A stretch of DNA of 64,000 nucleotides, from positions 1-64,000 of the forward strand of contig NZ_LAZX01000081.1 of assembly GCF_000980895.1 (NCBI RefSeq), written 5' to 3'. Below, in pieces: positions 35,094-42,816 of this stretch; position 1 is the first letter of the stretch, and each line of letters begins with the position of its first letter. The notes beneath the pieces are model-generated. The model was not told where the DNA came from. It ran no database searches and was given only the letters and a program-made list of their open reading frames with translations. Source of the DNA: Sphingomonas sp. Ag1 (lineage in GTDB: Bacteria > Pseudomonadota > Alphaproteobacteria > Sphingomonadales > Sphingomonadaceae). The position numbers were made by a program, and so were the translations under genes.

Positions 35094-37523
35094 TCAGAGA
35101 CGGTGACGCAAGGTGAGGCCGAAGGTGCGCGGATCGCCGGGCTGGCCGTAGAAGACGGCGCCGTTCTCGCTGATGCCCTTTGAGTAGAAATACAGCTTGT
35201 TCAGCAGGTTGCGGGACCACAGCGACGCTTCCCAGCGGCCGTCCTTGCCGCGCACGCCGAGCCGCGCGTTGAGGAGGCCAAAGCCCTCCACCAGTGAGAA
35301 GCGGCTGAGGTTGTACGTCGTGTAGAAGGACGAACGGTACGCATAGTCCGCGCCGACGAAGCCGGTGACGGTGTCGCTCAGCGCCGCGTCATAGCTGGCG
35401 CCTGCCGACCAAGCCCAGCGCGGCGCCGCGGGCAGGCGGCGGCCGGACAGGTCGCACACCGTGGGTTGCCCCGGCGCCCGTATCTCGAACGGGCATTGCG
35501 CGTTGGAATAGCGGCGGTATTCGGCCGGGTTCCAGGTGCCGCTGGCATAGAGCGACAGACCCGCGACAGGACGCGCCCGCACATCGCCCTCGATGCCATA
35601 GGATCTGACATCGCCGACGTTGGCGATATATGCGCGGGGCGGCACCACGCTCGCGTCGACGATCGTCGACTGATAGTTGGAGACGTCGGTCAGGAACGCC
35701 GAGAAATTGGCCGTGAGGCGCCGGTCGAACCATTCGCTCTTCAGGCCGACCTCGTAATTGTCGACCTTCTCCGGCGAGACCACTGCGAGATCCAGCAGCG
35801 GCGCACCGTCCGGAGATAGCGGCAGGGTGGCGAAGTTCAGCCCGCCTGATTTCTGCCCGCGCGCATAGGTGACATAGACCAGCGCGTCCTCGCCCAACTT
35901 GCCCGACAGGCTCGCAGTGCCGGAAAGGTCGCCCCAGCTGCGATCGAGATCGTAGCGCGCGTAAATGGGCGTGTAGGCGTTGCGCAGCGCGATCTGCGCT
36001 GGGGTCAAGGTCGCAAGCGGTGACCCGCCGCCGCGCACCTGCTCGTAGAAGCCGTATTTGCGCTCATGCGTGTACCGCAGGCCGACCGTCAGATCGACCG
36101 CGTCGGTCAGGTGCCACACGCCCTGGCCGAACGCCGCAACGCTTGTCGTCTTTGGCTCCGAGGACGCGTAAGTGTAGGTGCCTTCCAACGTGGCGCGGCG
36201 TTGTGCCGGCGTCAGGCCGGCGGTGCCCGGCGCAATGAGAAATTCGCCCGCGTCGCGGCCATATTCGTTGATGAACCAACCGGGAATTTTCTGGTGGAAG
36301 GCATAGAGCCCCACCACCCAGTCGAGCGTTCGCCGGCCGTTGGAGGCAAGACGAAATTCCTGGCTGAACTGCCGCTGGTGGTCGTACTGATTACCCTCCA
36401 GCGATATGTTGAGGGCCGAATAATCAGGGTCGTTGCGCGGCGTCCAGTTCCAGAAGCGCGCCGCGGAGACAGAGGTCAGCGTAGCCCCGCCGAAATCATA
36501 TTCCGCGTTCACCTGCACGCCGCCCTGTTCCATGCGGATCGGGCCCAGCCAGTCGCTGTCGGTGATGCGATCCTTGGGGTCGGCGAGCGGCGGGGTGTAG
36601 CCGAACTGCGCGATCCGCTGGGCATAGTTGAAGGCGATCGGCGCGCCATTGTCATAAGCGGCGAGCGATCCGAGGAGCACCGGAACGCAGCAATTCTGCT
36701 CCTGCCGGGCATAATCGCCGATGACGCGCACGGTCAGCGCTTCAGTCGGCGTGAACAACAATTGCCCGCGCACGGTATAGTTCTGAAAATCGTGGACGCG
36801 GCGATCCTGGAAGATGTTGCGCAGGAAGCCGTCGCGCTTCGTCGCTTCAAACGACAGGCGCCCGGCGACGTTCGTCGCGACCGGTCCGGAAAGCGATCCG
36901 CGCGCCTGGAACAGCCCGTAATTGCCGACCGAAACGTCCCCTGATGCCTCCGGAGTGAAGCTGGGCCGCTTGGTGGTGACGACGATTGCGCCCGCCGTGG
37001 TGTTACGGCCGAACAGGGTGCCTTGCGGCCCGCGCAGGATCTCGACCCTGTCGAGGTCCACCAGGTCGAAGCCGGACTGGCCGACGCGCGCATAATAAAC
37101 GTCGTCGACGTAGAAGCCGACGCCGAGGTCCAGCCCGTTGTTCGCCGTGGCGACGTTCGATCCAAGGCCGCGGATGTTGACCGTCACGTTGCGCGGGTTC
37201 GAGGTATAGACCGTCAGGCTCGGCACCTCCTGATAGATCTGCTGGAGGTGATAGGCGCCTTTCTGCTCCAGCGCCTCGCCGCCCAGCACGCTGATGGCGA
37301 GCGGCACGTCCTGGACGCTCTCCGCGCGGCGCCGCGCGGTGACGAGAATGTCGGAACCACGGTCGGCAGAGACAGCGGATGGGGTTGTGGTTGCGGGGTC
37401 GTTGCCCGGGGCGGCCGCCTCCGCCGCGGGTCGAAGAGTGTCCGGGGCGGTGGCGGTATGAATGGAGGGCGCAGAAATGCTGCCTGCGCTGGCCAGCAGC
37501 CAGGCAGTGAGGGGCAGGGGCAT
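35094..37523 (-). CDS. TonB-dependent receptor of the sulfur island
   Basis: 809-aa outer-membrane receptor. Signal peptide with MPLPLTAWLLASAGSISA, then a linker of about 35 residues, TonB box-like DILVTARRR near 58, plug domain (LQQIYQEVPSLTVYTSNPRNVTVNIRGLGSN, GVGFYVDDVYYAR, VEILRGPQGTLFGRNTTAGAIVVTT) and a barrel ending in L (FGLTLRHRL), a weaker end than the usual aromatic residue. It is first in the operon with the monooxygenase (14-nt gap) and ssuACB. The context indicates import of organosulfur compounds through the outer membrane, perhaps aryl or alkyl sulfate esters too large for porins (inference). Confidence 0.92.
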   Translation of the reverse strand: MPLPLTAWLLASAGSISAPSIHTATAPDTLRPAAEAAAPGNDPATTTPSAVSADRGSDILVTARRRAESVQDVPLAISVLGGEALEQKGAYHLQQIYQEVPSLTVYTSNPRNVTVNIRGLGSNVATANNGLDLGVGFYVDDVYYARVGQSGFDLVDLDRVEILRGPQGTLFGRNTTAGAIVVTTKRPSFTPEASGDVSVGNYGLFQARGSLSGPVATNVAGRLSFEATKRDGFLRNIFQDRRVHDFQNYTVRGQLLFTPTEALTVRVIGDYARQEQNCCVPVLLGSLAAYDNGAPIAFNYAQRIAQFGYTPPLADPKDRITDSDWLGPIRMEQGGVQVNAEYDFGGATLTSVSAARFWNWTPRNDPDYSALNISLEGNQYDHQRQFSQEFRLASNGRRTLDWVVGLYAFHQKIPGWFINEYGRDAGEFLIAPGTAGLTPAQRRATLEGTYTYASSEPKTTSVAAFGQGVWHLTDAVDLTVGLRYTHERKYGFYEQVRGGGSPLATLTPAQIALRNAYTPIYARYDLDRSWGDLSGTASLSGKLGEDALVYVTYARGQKSGGLNFATLPLSPDGAPLLDLAVVSPEKVDNYEVGLKSEWFDRRLTANFSAFLTDVSNYQSTIVDASVVPPRAYIANVGDVRSYGIEGDVRARPVAGLSLYASGTWNPAEYRRYSNAQCPFEIRAPGQPTVCDLSGRRLPAAPRWAWSAGASYDAALSDTVTGFVGADYAYRSSFYTTYNLSRFSLVEGFGLLNARLGVRGKDGRWEASLWSRNLLNKLYFYSKGISENGAVFYGQPGDPRTFGLTLRHRL

Positions 37524-37670
37524 CGCGATATGGTCCCTTTATCGATCTTTAATCGGCGCGCGCGCTCGTTGCCCGCCAGTCATGCTGGCGAGTGGGCGGA
37601 CGCTGACGATGAATGCGTGAAGCGGCCTAGCGCGGCGGGTCGACCATGCTCGTTCTCCCGAGATGCGGGG

Positions 37671-37697
37671 ACACGCGCCGTGTCGCCAGTCGACACG
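37671..37697 (-). promoter_or_regulatory. Overlapping mutually exclusive hairpins in TonB receptor leader
   Basis: CGTGTCG at 37679-37685 can pair with CGACACG at 37691-37697 (7 bp, loop CCAGT), or CGTGT at 37679-37683 with ACACG at 37671-37675 (5 bp, loop CGC). The two folds exclude each other, as in attenuators. A ribosome site and six-codon frame follow on the - strand. Confidence 0.35.
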
Positions 37698-37779
37698 CCG
37701 GGTGCGCTTTAGCCGTTGGTGACGCGGAGCAAGCTGATCCCATCAAACGCCGCGGGCCGCAGTCGGGCGGCCTCCGTTG

Positions 37780-37805
37780 AATCCATACTGAACCAGTAGG
37801 AATTA
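37780..37805 (-). promoter_or_regulatory. Putative sulfur-operon element, copy B
   Basis: AATCC-N14-GGAATTA, about 260 nt upstream of the TonB receptor start. It shares TAGGAATTA and the AATCC spacing with the element before the AtsK-like gene (28975-28999). It is an imperfect palindrome, so orientation does not matter. Confidence 0.45.
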
Positions 37806-38152
37806 ACGGCAAGATAGCTTTGGTTCACCGGTCGAGAGATCTGCTTCGCGCTACGCCGGCGGTCGGCGTCGCGCCGCAGCGTCGCTCTGCCACGGCCTGA
37901 CGGCGGGAAGTCCCCGCTTACGGCAGGGGTGATCCCCTCCCATACCCCCCGGGCACGTGACAGACTGCCCGGATCGCTTGGCCAAGCACTGCTGCCGACT
38001 GCCCGATATAGACAAAGATCAATATAGAATATCAGCAGGCGTCGTTATCGAGCGCGTTGCATGATTACGCATAGTTACTGGATGCCTGCGGCGATCGTAT
38101 TAACCGGTGTTGTTCTTCAGGAACCGGGAAAATCGCCGCGAATTCCTGCAAC

Positions 38153-38395
38153 ATGCCCGTTTATACTTTCCATCTATGTTCGGGCGCAACAAGTCGCCCG
38201 ATCAAGACATCGCGCTCTGAATTTCCCGATCGTCTCTCGGCCCTGGCCGAGGCAAACCGGATCGGTATCGCCATGGTCCGCTCACGGGTTGGGCGTAAGG
38301 CATGTCAGCTGCGCTCCCGGCTTGATGTTCGCGACGAAAGCAACCTGCCGGTGGCGCGCTTGTTGCTGGCCGATCTCCTCCAGCGGATCACGTGA
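38153..38395 (+). CDS. Small DUF6894-like protein
   Basis: 80-aa protein. The beginning MPVYTFHLC and end LDVRDESNLPVARLLLADLL fit the DUF6894 pattern of small alphaproteobacterial proteins (beta strand with FxFH, central helix LSALAEANRIGIAMVRSR, then V-x-D-E strand). The ancestral acidic loop after FH (D-G) is replaced by SGATSRPIKTSRSE. Codon use agrees with coding. No clear ribosome site is seen. Function is unknown. It lies 9 nt upstream of the M61 pseudogene start, probably by chance or as a remnant pairing. Confidence 0.55.
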   Translation: MPVYTFHLCSGATSRPIKTSRSEFPDRLSALAEANRIGIAMVRSRVGRKACQLRSRLDVRDESNLPVARLLLADLLQRIT

Positions 38396-38404
38396 AGGCG
38401 CTTC

Positions 38405-40257
38405 ATGACCAAAAACCTTCGGGACCTGGACTTCAAGGTCCCGGCGCCCCGCGACATCGCCTATCCTGCTCCCATCCATTTGTACGTGGATGCGCAAGAT
38501 GTGTTGCGCGGGATCTTGCAGGTACGCCAGGTCGTACCTGTCGGGTCCGGCGGGCCGCTGACGCTTCTGTTTCCAGAGTGGCTGCCGGGATATCATGCGC
38601 CGCGAGCATCGATTGCGCTGTTCGCTGGCCTGCGCATCGAGGCGGGTGAGAAGGAGCTGCCGTGGCGGCGGCACCCGGTTCAGGTTCACGCCTTTCAGGT
38701 GGAGGTGCCCGCCGAGGCGGAGCAGATCGTGGTGTCTTTTCACTTCCTGACACCAACCGATTCTTCGCAGGGCGGCGTGGTGGTCGGCAAGGAAATCCTG
38801 ACCATTCAGTGGAACAGCGTGCTTCTGTACCCGGCCGGCTATTACGCGCGCCAGATCGAATTTCATGCCTTTTTGACCGTGCCGGCGGGTTGGCAGCATT
38901 CATGTGCAATCGCCGCTGTCGACCGGCAGGATGATACCATCCGTTTCGAGCCCGTAAGCCTCGACGTGCTGGTCGATTCACCGGTATTTGCCGGCCGGTA
39001 CGCCGCCCGCGTCCCGCTGGATGACCAGGAGAAGGTTCATCTGAGCATCTTTGCCGACAAGGCAGAACTGATCGACATCTCCGAGAAGAAGATCGCGCCC
39101 CATCGGGCTGTTGTGGAACAGGCGGGGAAGCTGTTCGGGCCCGCTCCCTTCGACCGTTTCGAGATGCTCCTGGGGCTCAGCAGCGAGCTTGGCCGTATAG
39201 GGGTCGAGCATCACCGCTCCTTCGAGGCCGTTACCGTTCCCGACTATTTCACCGATTGGGAAGGGTGCTTCTCTCTGCGCGAGACCGTGCCGCATGAGTT
39301 CATCCATGCGTGGAACGGCAAGTTCCGGCGCGGCGCTGACAGCTGGACGCCCAGTTTCGACACGCCGATCCGGAACAGCCTGATGGATCTATGAGGGGCA
39401 GACCCAATATTGGGACCGGGTATTATGCGCGCGTTCCGGGCTGTGGACCGCAGACCAGACGCTGCAGGCGATCGCTGTCACCGCAGCGACGCACCAAGTG
39501 CGGGCTGGCAGTAGATGGCGGCCCATCAGCGACACCACGCGAGACCCGATCATCGCCGCCCGCGCGCCGCTGCCCTGGCAAGCTGGCAGCGAAGCGAAGA
39601 CTATTATTCCGAAGGATCGCTCGTCTGGCTCGACATCGATACGCGCATCCGCATGCTTTCGGGTGACACGCGCTCGCTCGACGATTTCGCCAGATCCTTC
39701 TTTGCGGCGGATCAGCAAGGACCTGCGCAGACGCTGACGTACACCCTGGACGATGTGATCGCCGCCCTGACCGATCTCGCCCCCTTCGACTGGGGCGGGT
39801 TCCTGCGAGAGCGGATTGACGGAAAGCACACCGGCGCGCCGCTCGAAGGCATTGAGCGAGCGGGCTATCAGCTGGTCTTCCGGAACGATCCAGGCGAGTT
39901 TGGACCAACACCGAGAAACTAGCTGACAACCTCAACCTGATGTTCTCGCTTGGCCTGACCGTGGACCATGACGGCAAGGTGGAAGAGGTCCTTTGGGAAG
40001 GCCCCGCCTTTGAAGCGGCGATCACTGCAGGCACGAAAATCCTGGAAGCGGGTGAGCGGCCCTTCTCGGTGGAGGCGCTGCGGGCGGCGGTTCAGGAGGC
40101 AGGGCGATCGAACGGCAGGGTGCGGCTTCGCGTGACGTCGGGGACTTGCGAAAGGGAGGTCGAGGTCCACTACCCCGGGGGCCTGCGATATCCGCACCTC
40201 ACGCCGCTCGAGGGTGCCAGACCGCGCCTGCTGGAGATCCTTTCCCCGCGCGTCTAG
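38405..40257 (+). pseudogene. M61 family peptidase (glycyl aminopeptidase-like), frameshifted
   Basis: Reads as one M61 peptidase of about 619 codons broken by three deletions. Frame 1 runs to 39394 and includes the zinc motif HEFIH (VPHEFIHAWNGKF). After a 2-nt loss near 39385-39389 the protein continues in another frame (YEGQTQYWDRVLCARSGLW) to about 39588. A 1-nt loss shifts it to the frame SWQRSEDYYSEGSLVWLD, which ends at 39922. A third 1-nt loss near 39902 leads to the last frame (WTNTEKLADNLNLMFSLGL) ending at 40257, with the PDZ-like tail (DHDGKVEEVLWEGPAFEAAI). It also lacks the signal peptide of exported family members. The bits all align in order, so inactivation looks recent; assembly error at three sites is the alternative. 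Confidence 0.85.
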
Positions 40258-40389
40258 TCCGCAGTCTGCTGCCGAATACATGACCTCGATCAGTCACTTA
40301 TGATGAAGCAGCCGGGCGCTTTGGTGGTACGATCCCATAGGGATTAGGGATGTGACCCTGCGCCAAAAGGCGCAGGGGAATGTCGGCCG

Positions 40390-40590
40390 ATGGAAATGCC
40401 AGATCGAAATGGCGCTAGCGCCGACGACCTGACGAGCCAGCAAAACATGGACGCCTTCCTCTCCGGTTGCGCCGCCCATGCAGACGGCGCGGCTTTCACC
40501 GCCTGTCCTTTTGGACACGGAACCGCGGAGCAGGATAGCTGGCATCGCGGCTATCGTTTGAGCCGGCTGAAGGCCCTGGCTTCAGACTAG
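40390..40590 (+). CDS. Rmf/CrpP-like small protein
   Basis: 66 aa, ATG GAA ATG start with AGGGGA about 10 nt upstream. The core AFLSGCAAHADGAAFTACPFGHGTAEQDSWHRGYRLSR has the ribosome-modulation-factor/CrpP pattern: small-residue helix with G-x-x-A, then C-P-F/Y, then a W-x-x-G-Y/W helix. Such proteins bind ribosomes in stationary phase (Rmf) or, for CrpP, have been linked to quinolone modification. Which applies is not clear. It converges with the receiver-like gene; its stop sits in a 15-bp tandem repeat. Confidence 0.65.
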   Translation: MEMPDRNGASADDLTSQQNMDAFLSGCAAHADGAAFTACPFGHGTAEQDSWHRGYRLSRLKALASD

Positions 40591-40625
40591 GCTGCTTTAG
40601 ATTAGGCTGCTTCAGACTAGGCTGG
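40581..40625. repeat. Three tandem 15-bp repeats carrying both convergent stop codons
   Basis: TTCAGACTAGGCTGC, TTTAGATTAGGCTGC and TTCAGACTAGGCTGG follow without gaps. The TAG of the first unit ends the Rmf-like gene and the CTA of the third (complement TAG) ends the receiver-like gene. Slippage duplication is likely. Confidence 0.85.
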
Positions 40626-41048
40626 CGTGAGCGATCCACCGATTGCCTTGGGGCAGGCGGGTCTGGAGCCCGCGACCACCCGCAACTTTGACAGGCTGTC
40701 GACGACCTGGTGAGCGGCGAAGGGGAGGGTCAGAACGGCTGCATATGGAAATGGGGGCTCACGACGACGCTGGTCCTTCCTCACCAGCAGCACGGGAGCA
40801 TCAAGATCGGCCAGCGCCCGCGCCAGGCATGTTTCCGCAACGCCAAATATCGTCGCACTCACCAATATGGCGTTCGGTTTCACCCTGAGCCGCTGGATCA
40901 AGCGTGCACCTTCGTCAGCGTTCCGCGCCGGCCCGATGATCTGCGCGCCTGCGCTTGCGACGGTCTCCCCAACATAGTTGGCAAGGAATGAATCGTCCTC
41001 GATCTGAACGATGAGCTGGCCGGCAAGCGGCTTGGTTACCCCGGGCAT
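40617..41048 (-). CDS. Receiver-like protein with degenerate phosphorylation site
   Basis: 143 aa from ATG 41048. It has a CheY-like fold pattern: QLIVQIEDDSFLANYVGETVASAGAQIIGPARNADEGARLIQ with the acidic pair (E17, D18, D19). But the expected phosphoacceptor strand reads PNAILVSATIFG, with Val63 or Ser64 where Asp is needed, and the conserved Lys before PF is Leu108 (LTLPF). The protein is probably a phosphorylation-independent receiver. It starts 5 nt after the Crp-family stop, so it is likely co-transcribed with it. Longer in-frame starts (to 41117) overlap that gene. Confidence 0.78.
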   Translation of the reverse strand: MPGVTKPLAGQLIVQIEDDSFLANYVGETVASAGAQIIGPARNADEGARLIQRLRVKPNAILVSATIFGVAETCLARALADLDAPVLLVRKDQRRREPPFPYAAVLTLPFAAHQVVDSLSKLRVVAGSRPACPKAIGGSLTPA

Positions 41049-41052
41049 CGCC

Positions 41053-41751
41053 CTATTTCTCCCACGGACGTAAATAGCGTGGATCAAACTGTCCGGCCCG
41101 GCGCAGTCCTCCTTCATCCACGATCCACAAAGTCTTGTTTGTCAACGCGATCAGCCCTTCGTGTCGCAGCCGCCGGAGCACGCGGTTGACGTGTACCGAG
41201 GTCAGGCCGAGCGCGTCTCCGATGTGCTCCTGCGTGATCGGCAGGGGCATGTCATTGTCGGTCGCCAGCCCGATCTGCCTGCCGCGCGTGATCAGTTCGC
41301 ATAAAAGGTGCGCCATCGCATGATAGGCATCATCCGAAATGGTAAGCCACTTGCGCAGGGTCGCCGCCTCGATCAGCGACGCGCGCCACAATGCCGCGTT
41401 GATACCAGGGTGACGCGTGGCGAGGCCTGCGATCACCTCCCCCGGGATCCAGCCGATCTTGCAGTCGGTCAGCGCAATCAGATCATGCTCGAACGTTGAT
41501 CCACAAGCCGCGTGGAGCCCGCAAAAGTCACCCGGGAGCAAAATAGCGGTTATGCGGCGAGATCCGTTCATCCGTACAGCCGCCCGGGCCGCCCACCCGT
41601 TGAGGACAAGGTAGAGCTGGTTTGGCGCGGCGCCGTCTTTCAGGATCACGCCACCGTGCGAAGTGGCGACCGGTTCGACGTGGACAGCGTCGACCGCCTC
41701 GATTTCCTCCGGCGTCAGATCTGACAGTGTCCTCATCCGCCGGCTCAACAT
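41053..41751 (-). CDS. Crp/Fnr family transcriptional regulator
   Basis: 232 aa. An N-terminal cyclic-nucleotide-binding-like domain (residues about 10-130: HVEPVATSHGGVILKDGAAPNQLYLVLNGWAARAAV, LLPGDFCGLHAACGSTF) is followed by the long helix and an HTH (ITQEHIGDALGLTSVHVNRVLRRLRHEGLIAL, about 172-203). No N-terminal cysteine cluster of the FNR oxygen-sensing type is present. AAGG lies 8 nt before ATG 41751; ATG 41736 is an alternative. The HTH resembles the group found next to two-component and stress genes in sphingomonads. The target is unknown; it is not adjacent to the nar operon. Confidence 0.88.
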   Translation of the reverse strand: MLSRRMRTLSDLTPEEIEAVDAVHVEPVATSHGGVILKDGAAPNQLYLVLNGWAARAAVRMNGSRRITAILLPGDFCGLHAACGSTFEHDLIALTDCKIGWIPGEVIAGLATRHPGINAALWRASLIEAATLRKWLTISDDAYHAMAHLLCELITRGRQIGLATDNDMPLPITQEHIGDALGLTSVHVNRVLRRLRHEGLIALTNKTLWIVDEGGLRRAGQFDPRYLRPWEK

Positions 41752-41927
41752 CGTGCCGACCTTGTCACGACACGGAGGGGGAGTGAATTGAAGTGGGTTA
41801 GGAAAACGGCGGATTCACGAGAACGGGATCGGCCGGCGGCCGGTGAAACATGCGCGCGAAAGCCCGGTCAGCCGTCAGCCTTGTCTGCACAGCATCCTGG
41901 CGCCTCGTCGGTTCTTGCGCGCCGGGC

Positions 41928-42692
41928 TCATTCGGCTGTGGTCCAGGCGAGACAGCCGGCACCAACCAGCGATGAGCTCACGAACAGCGCCCCCCGCGGA
42001 TAGAGCGTGTCGACGCGCGCAGGGTCGTTCCAACGCACCGCCCACAGGCCGCGCGATTGCCACAGCACGCTGCCGTTTGCGGCGCGGATGGCGTTGACCG
42101 CTGCGCCCTGGCTGGTGCCCGGTCCGAACAGCACGATCATGGTCTCGCTGCCCGCCGGTGCGCGTGCCGCCCAGGCGCCGCAAATCAGCGCCGTGGCGGT
42201 AAGGCCAAGCGCTGCGATGCCGCCGCGCGGCCCGCTGCCACCGTCGTTGCCGCCGCCGCCACGATACAGCAGCCGCCCCGCGACGATCGGGATGATCCCG
42301 AAGGCGACGAACCAGCCCAGGTCCCAGGCGAGCGGATTGGCACTGTCCAGCTTGATCCGGTGAATGCCGAGAACCCAGTGCGATACGATGCCGTCAGCGA
42401 CGTGCCACACGCCCGCGCCGATCAGCGCCGCCGCGAGCAGGCGCCTGCCGCTTCCCGAGCGAGCGAGGCTGCGGCGCGTTCGGAACAGCGCCACGAGGCC
42501 GATCGCCGCGACGGCATACATCAGCGCATGAAACAGGCCGTCGAACAATATCTGGTCGGTGACGCCGTCCACCAGGCTGAGCAGATGATGCCATTGCAGG
42601 ATCTGGTGGAGCAGGATGCCGTCGAAGAACCCGCCCAGCGCGAAGCCGATCAGATAGCCGGACCATGGCAGGCTGGTGGCGGCGCGCGCCAT
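41928..42692 (-). CDS. DUF2243 membrane protein
   Basis: 254 aa from ATG 42692. About six hydrophobic segments; the N-terminus SGYLIGFALGGFFDGILLHQILQWHHLLS is the DUF2243 signature (GFxxGGFFDGIxLHQILQWHH), and HVADGIVSHWVLGIHRIK near residue 120 is the second histidine-rich motif. These conserved His residues in the membrane suggest metal or heme binding. The last third, beyond about residue 175, is an extra hydrophobic part found in part of the family. It is the third gene of an operon with the methyltransferase; only 1 nt separates it from the 40-aa gene. Confidence 0.85.
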   Translation of the reverse strand: MARAATSLPWSGYLIGFALGGFFDGILLHQILQWHHLLSLVDGVTDQILFDGLFHALMYAVAAIGLVALFRTRRSLARSGSGRRLLAAALIGAGVWHVADGIVSHWVLGIHRIKLDSANPLAWDLGWFVAFGIIPIVAGRLLYRGGGGNDGGSGPRGGIAALGLTATALICGAWAARAPAGSETMIVLFGPGTSQGAAVNAIRAANGSVLWQSRGLWAVRWNDPARVDTLYPRGALFVSSSLVGAGCLAWTTAE

Positions 42693-42693
42693 G

Positions 42694-42816
42694 TCAGCGC
42701 ACCGGCCGCGGGCGGCGGCCTTGCTGGCCTTCCAGCGCCTGCGTCGTCGGTCCGAGGCGGCCGGCATCGACGAGGCGCTTCACCTCGGCGAGGATGGCGG
42801 GCGCGGGATCATTCAT
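42694..42816 (-). CDS. 40-aa protein between methyltransferase and DUF2243 gene
   Basis: ATG 42816 overlaps the methyltransferase stop (ATGAATGA), and the frame ends at TGA 42694-42696, 1 nt before the DUF2243 ATG. The peptide begins MNDPAPAILAEVKRLVDAG and ends basic (GRRPRPVR). The tight coupling at both ends is the evidence that it is translated. No homologue is recognised. It could act mainly to couple translation of the flanking genes. Confidence 0.45.
   Translation of the reverse strand: MNDPAPAILAEVKRLVDAGRLGPTTQALEGQQGRRPRPVR

Larger units (their letters stand above)
37524..38152. other. Long intergenic region with leader RNA and promoters, 629 nt
   Basis: Lies between the sulfur-island TonB receptor (-) and the DUF6894-like gene (+). 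It contains the regulatory element at 37780-37805 and overlapping hairpins at 37671-37697. A six-codon frame with a good ribosome site (GGGAGAACG, ATG 37646, encoding MVDPPR) lies in the receptor leader. Closer to the right end, 38009-38022 (TAGAC-AAAG-ATCAA) resembles an FNR/FixK site with two mismatches. No longer gene can be supported. Confidence 0.55.

Noticed and set aside
37626..37646. Leader peptide MVDPPR as a cysteine attenuator
   Set aside because: It has a good ribosome site, but contains no cysteine and no match to known Cys-attenuation leader peptides. Noted only in the intergenic entry.
37640..37740. SAM-II or SAM/SAH riboswitch in the TonB receptor leader
   Set aside because: ACCAACGGCTAAAGCGC looked suggestive, but the conserved cores and pairings of these classes are not present. 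Left as an unclassified structured leader.
38009..38022. FNR/FixK-like site (TAGAC-AAAG-ATCAA)
   Set aside because: Two mismatches to TTGAT-N4-ATCAA, and it precedes a DUF6894-like gene and a pseudogene. Not listed as a separate feature.
38061..38408. 115-codon frame on the + strand overlapping the DUF6894-like gene
   Set aside because: Different frame from the DUF6894-like pattern, no homology and no ribosome site.
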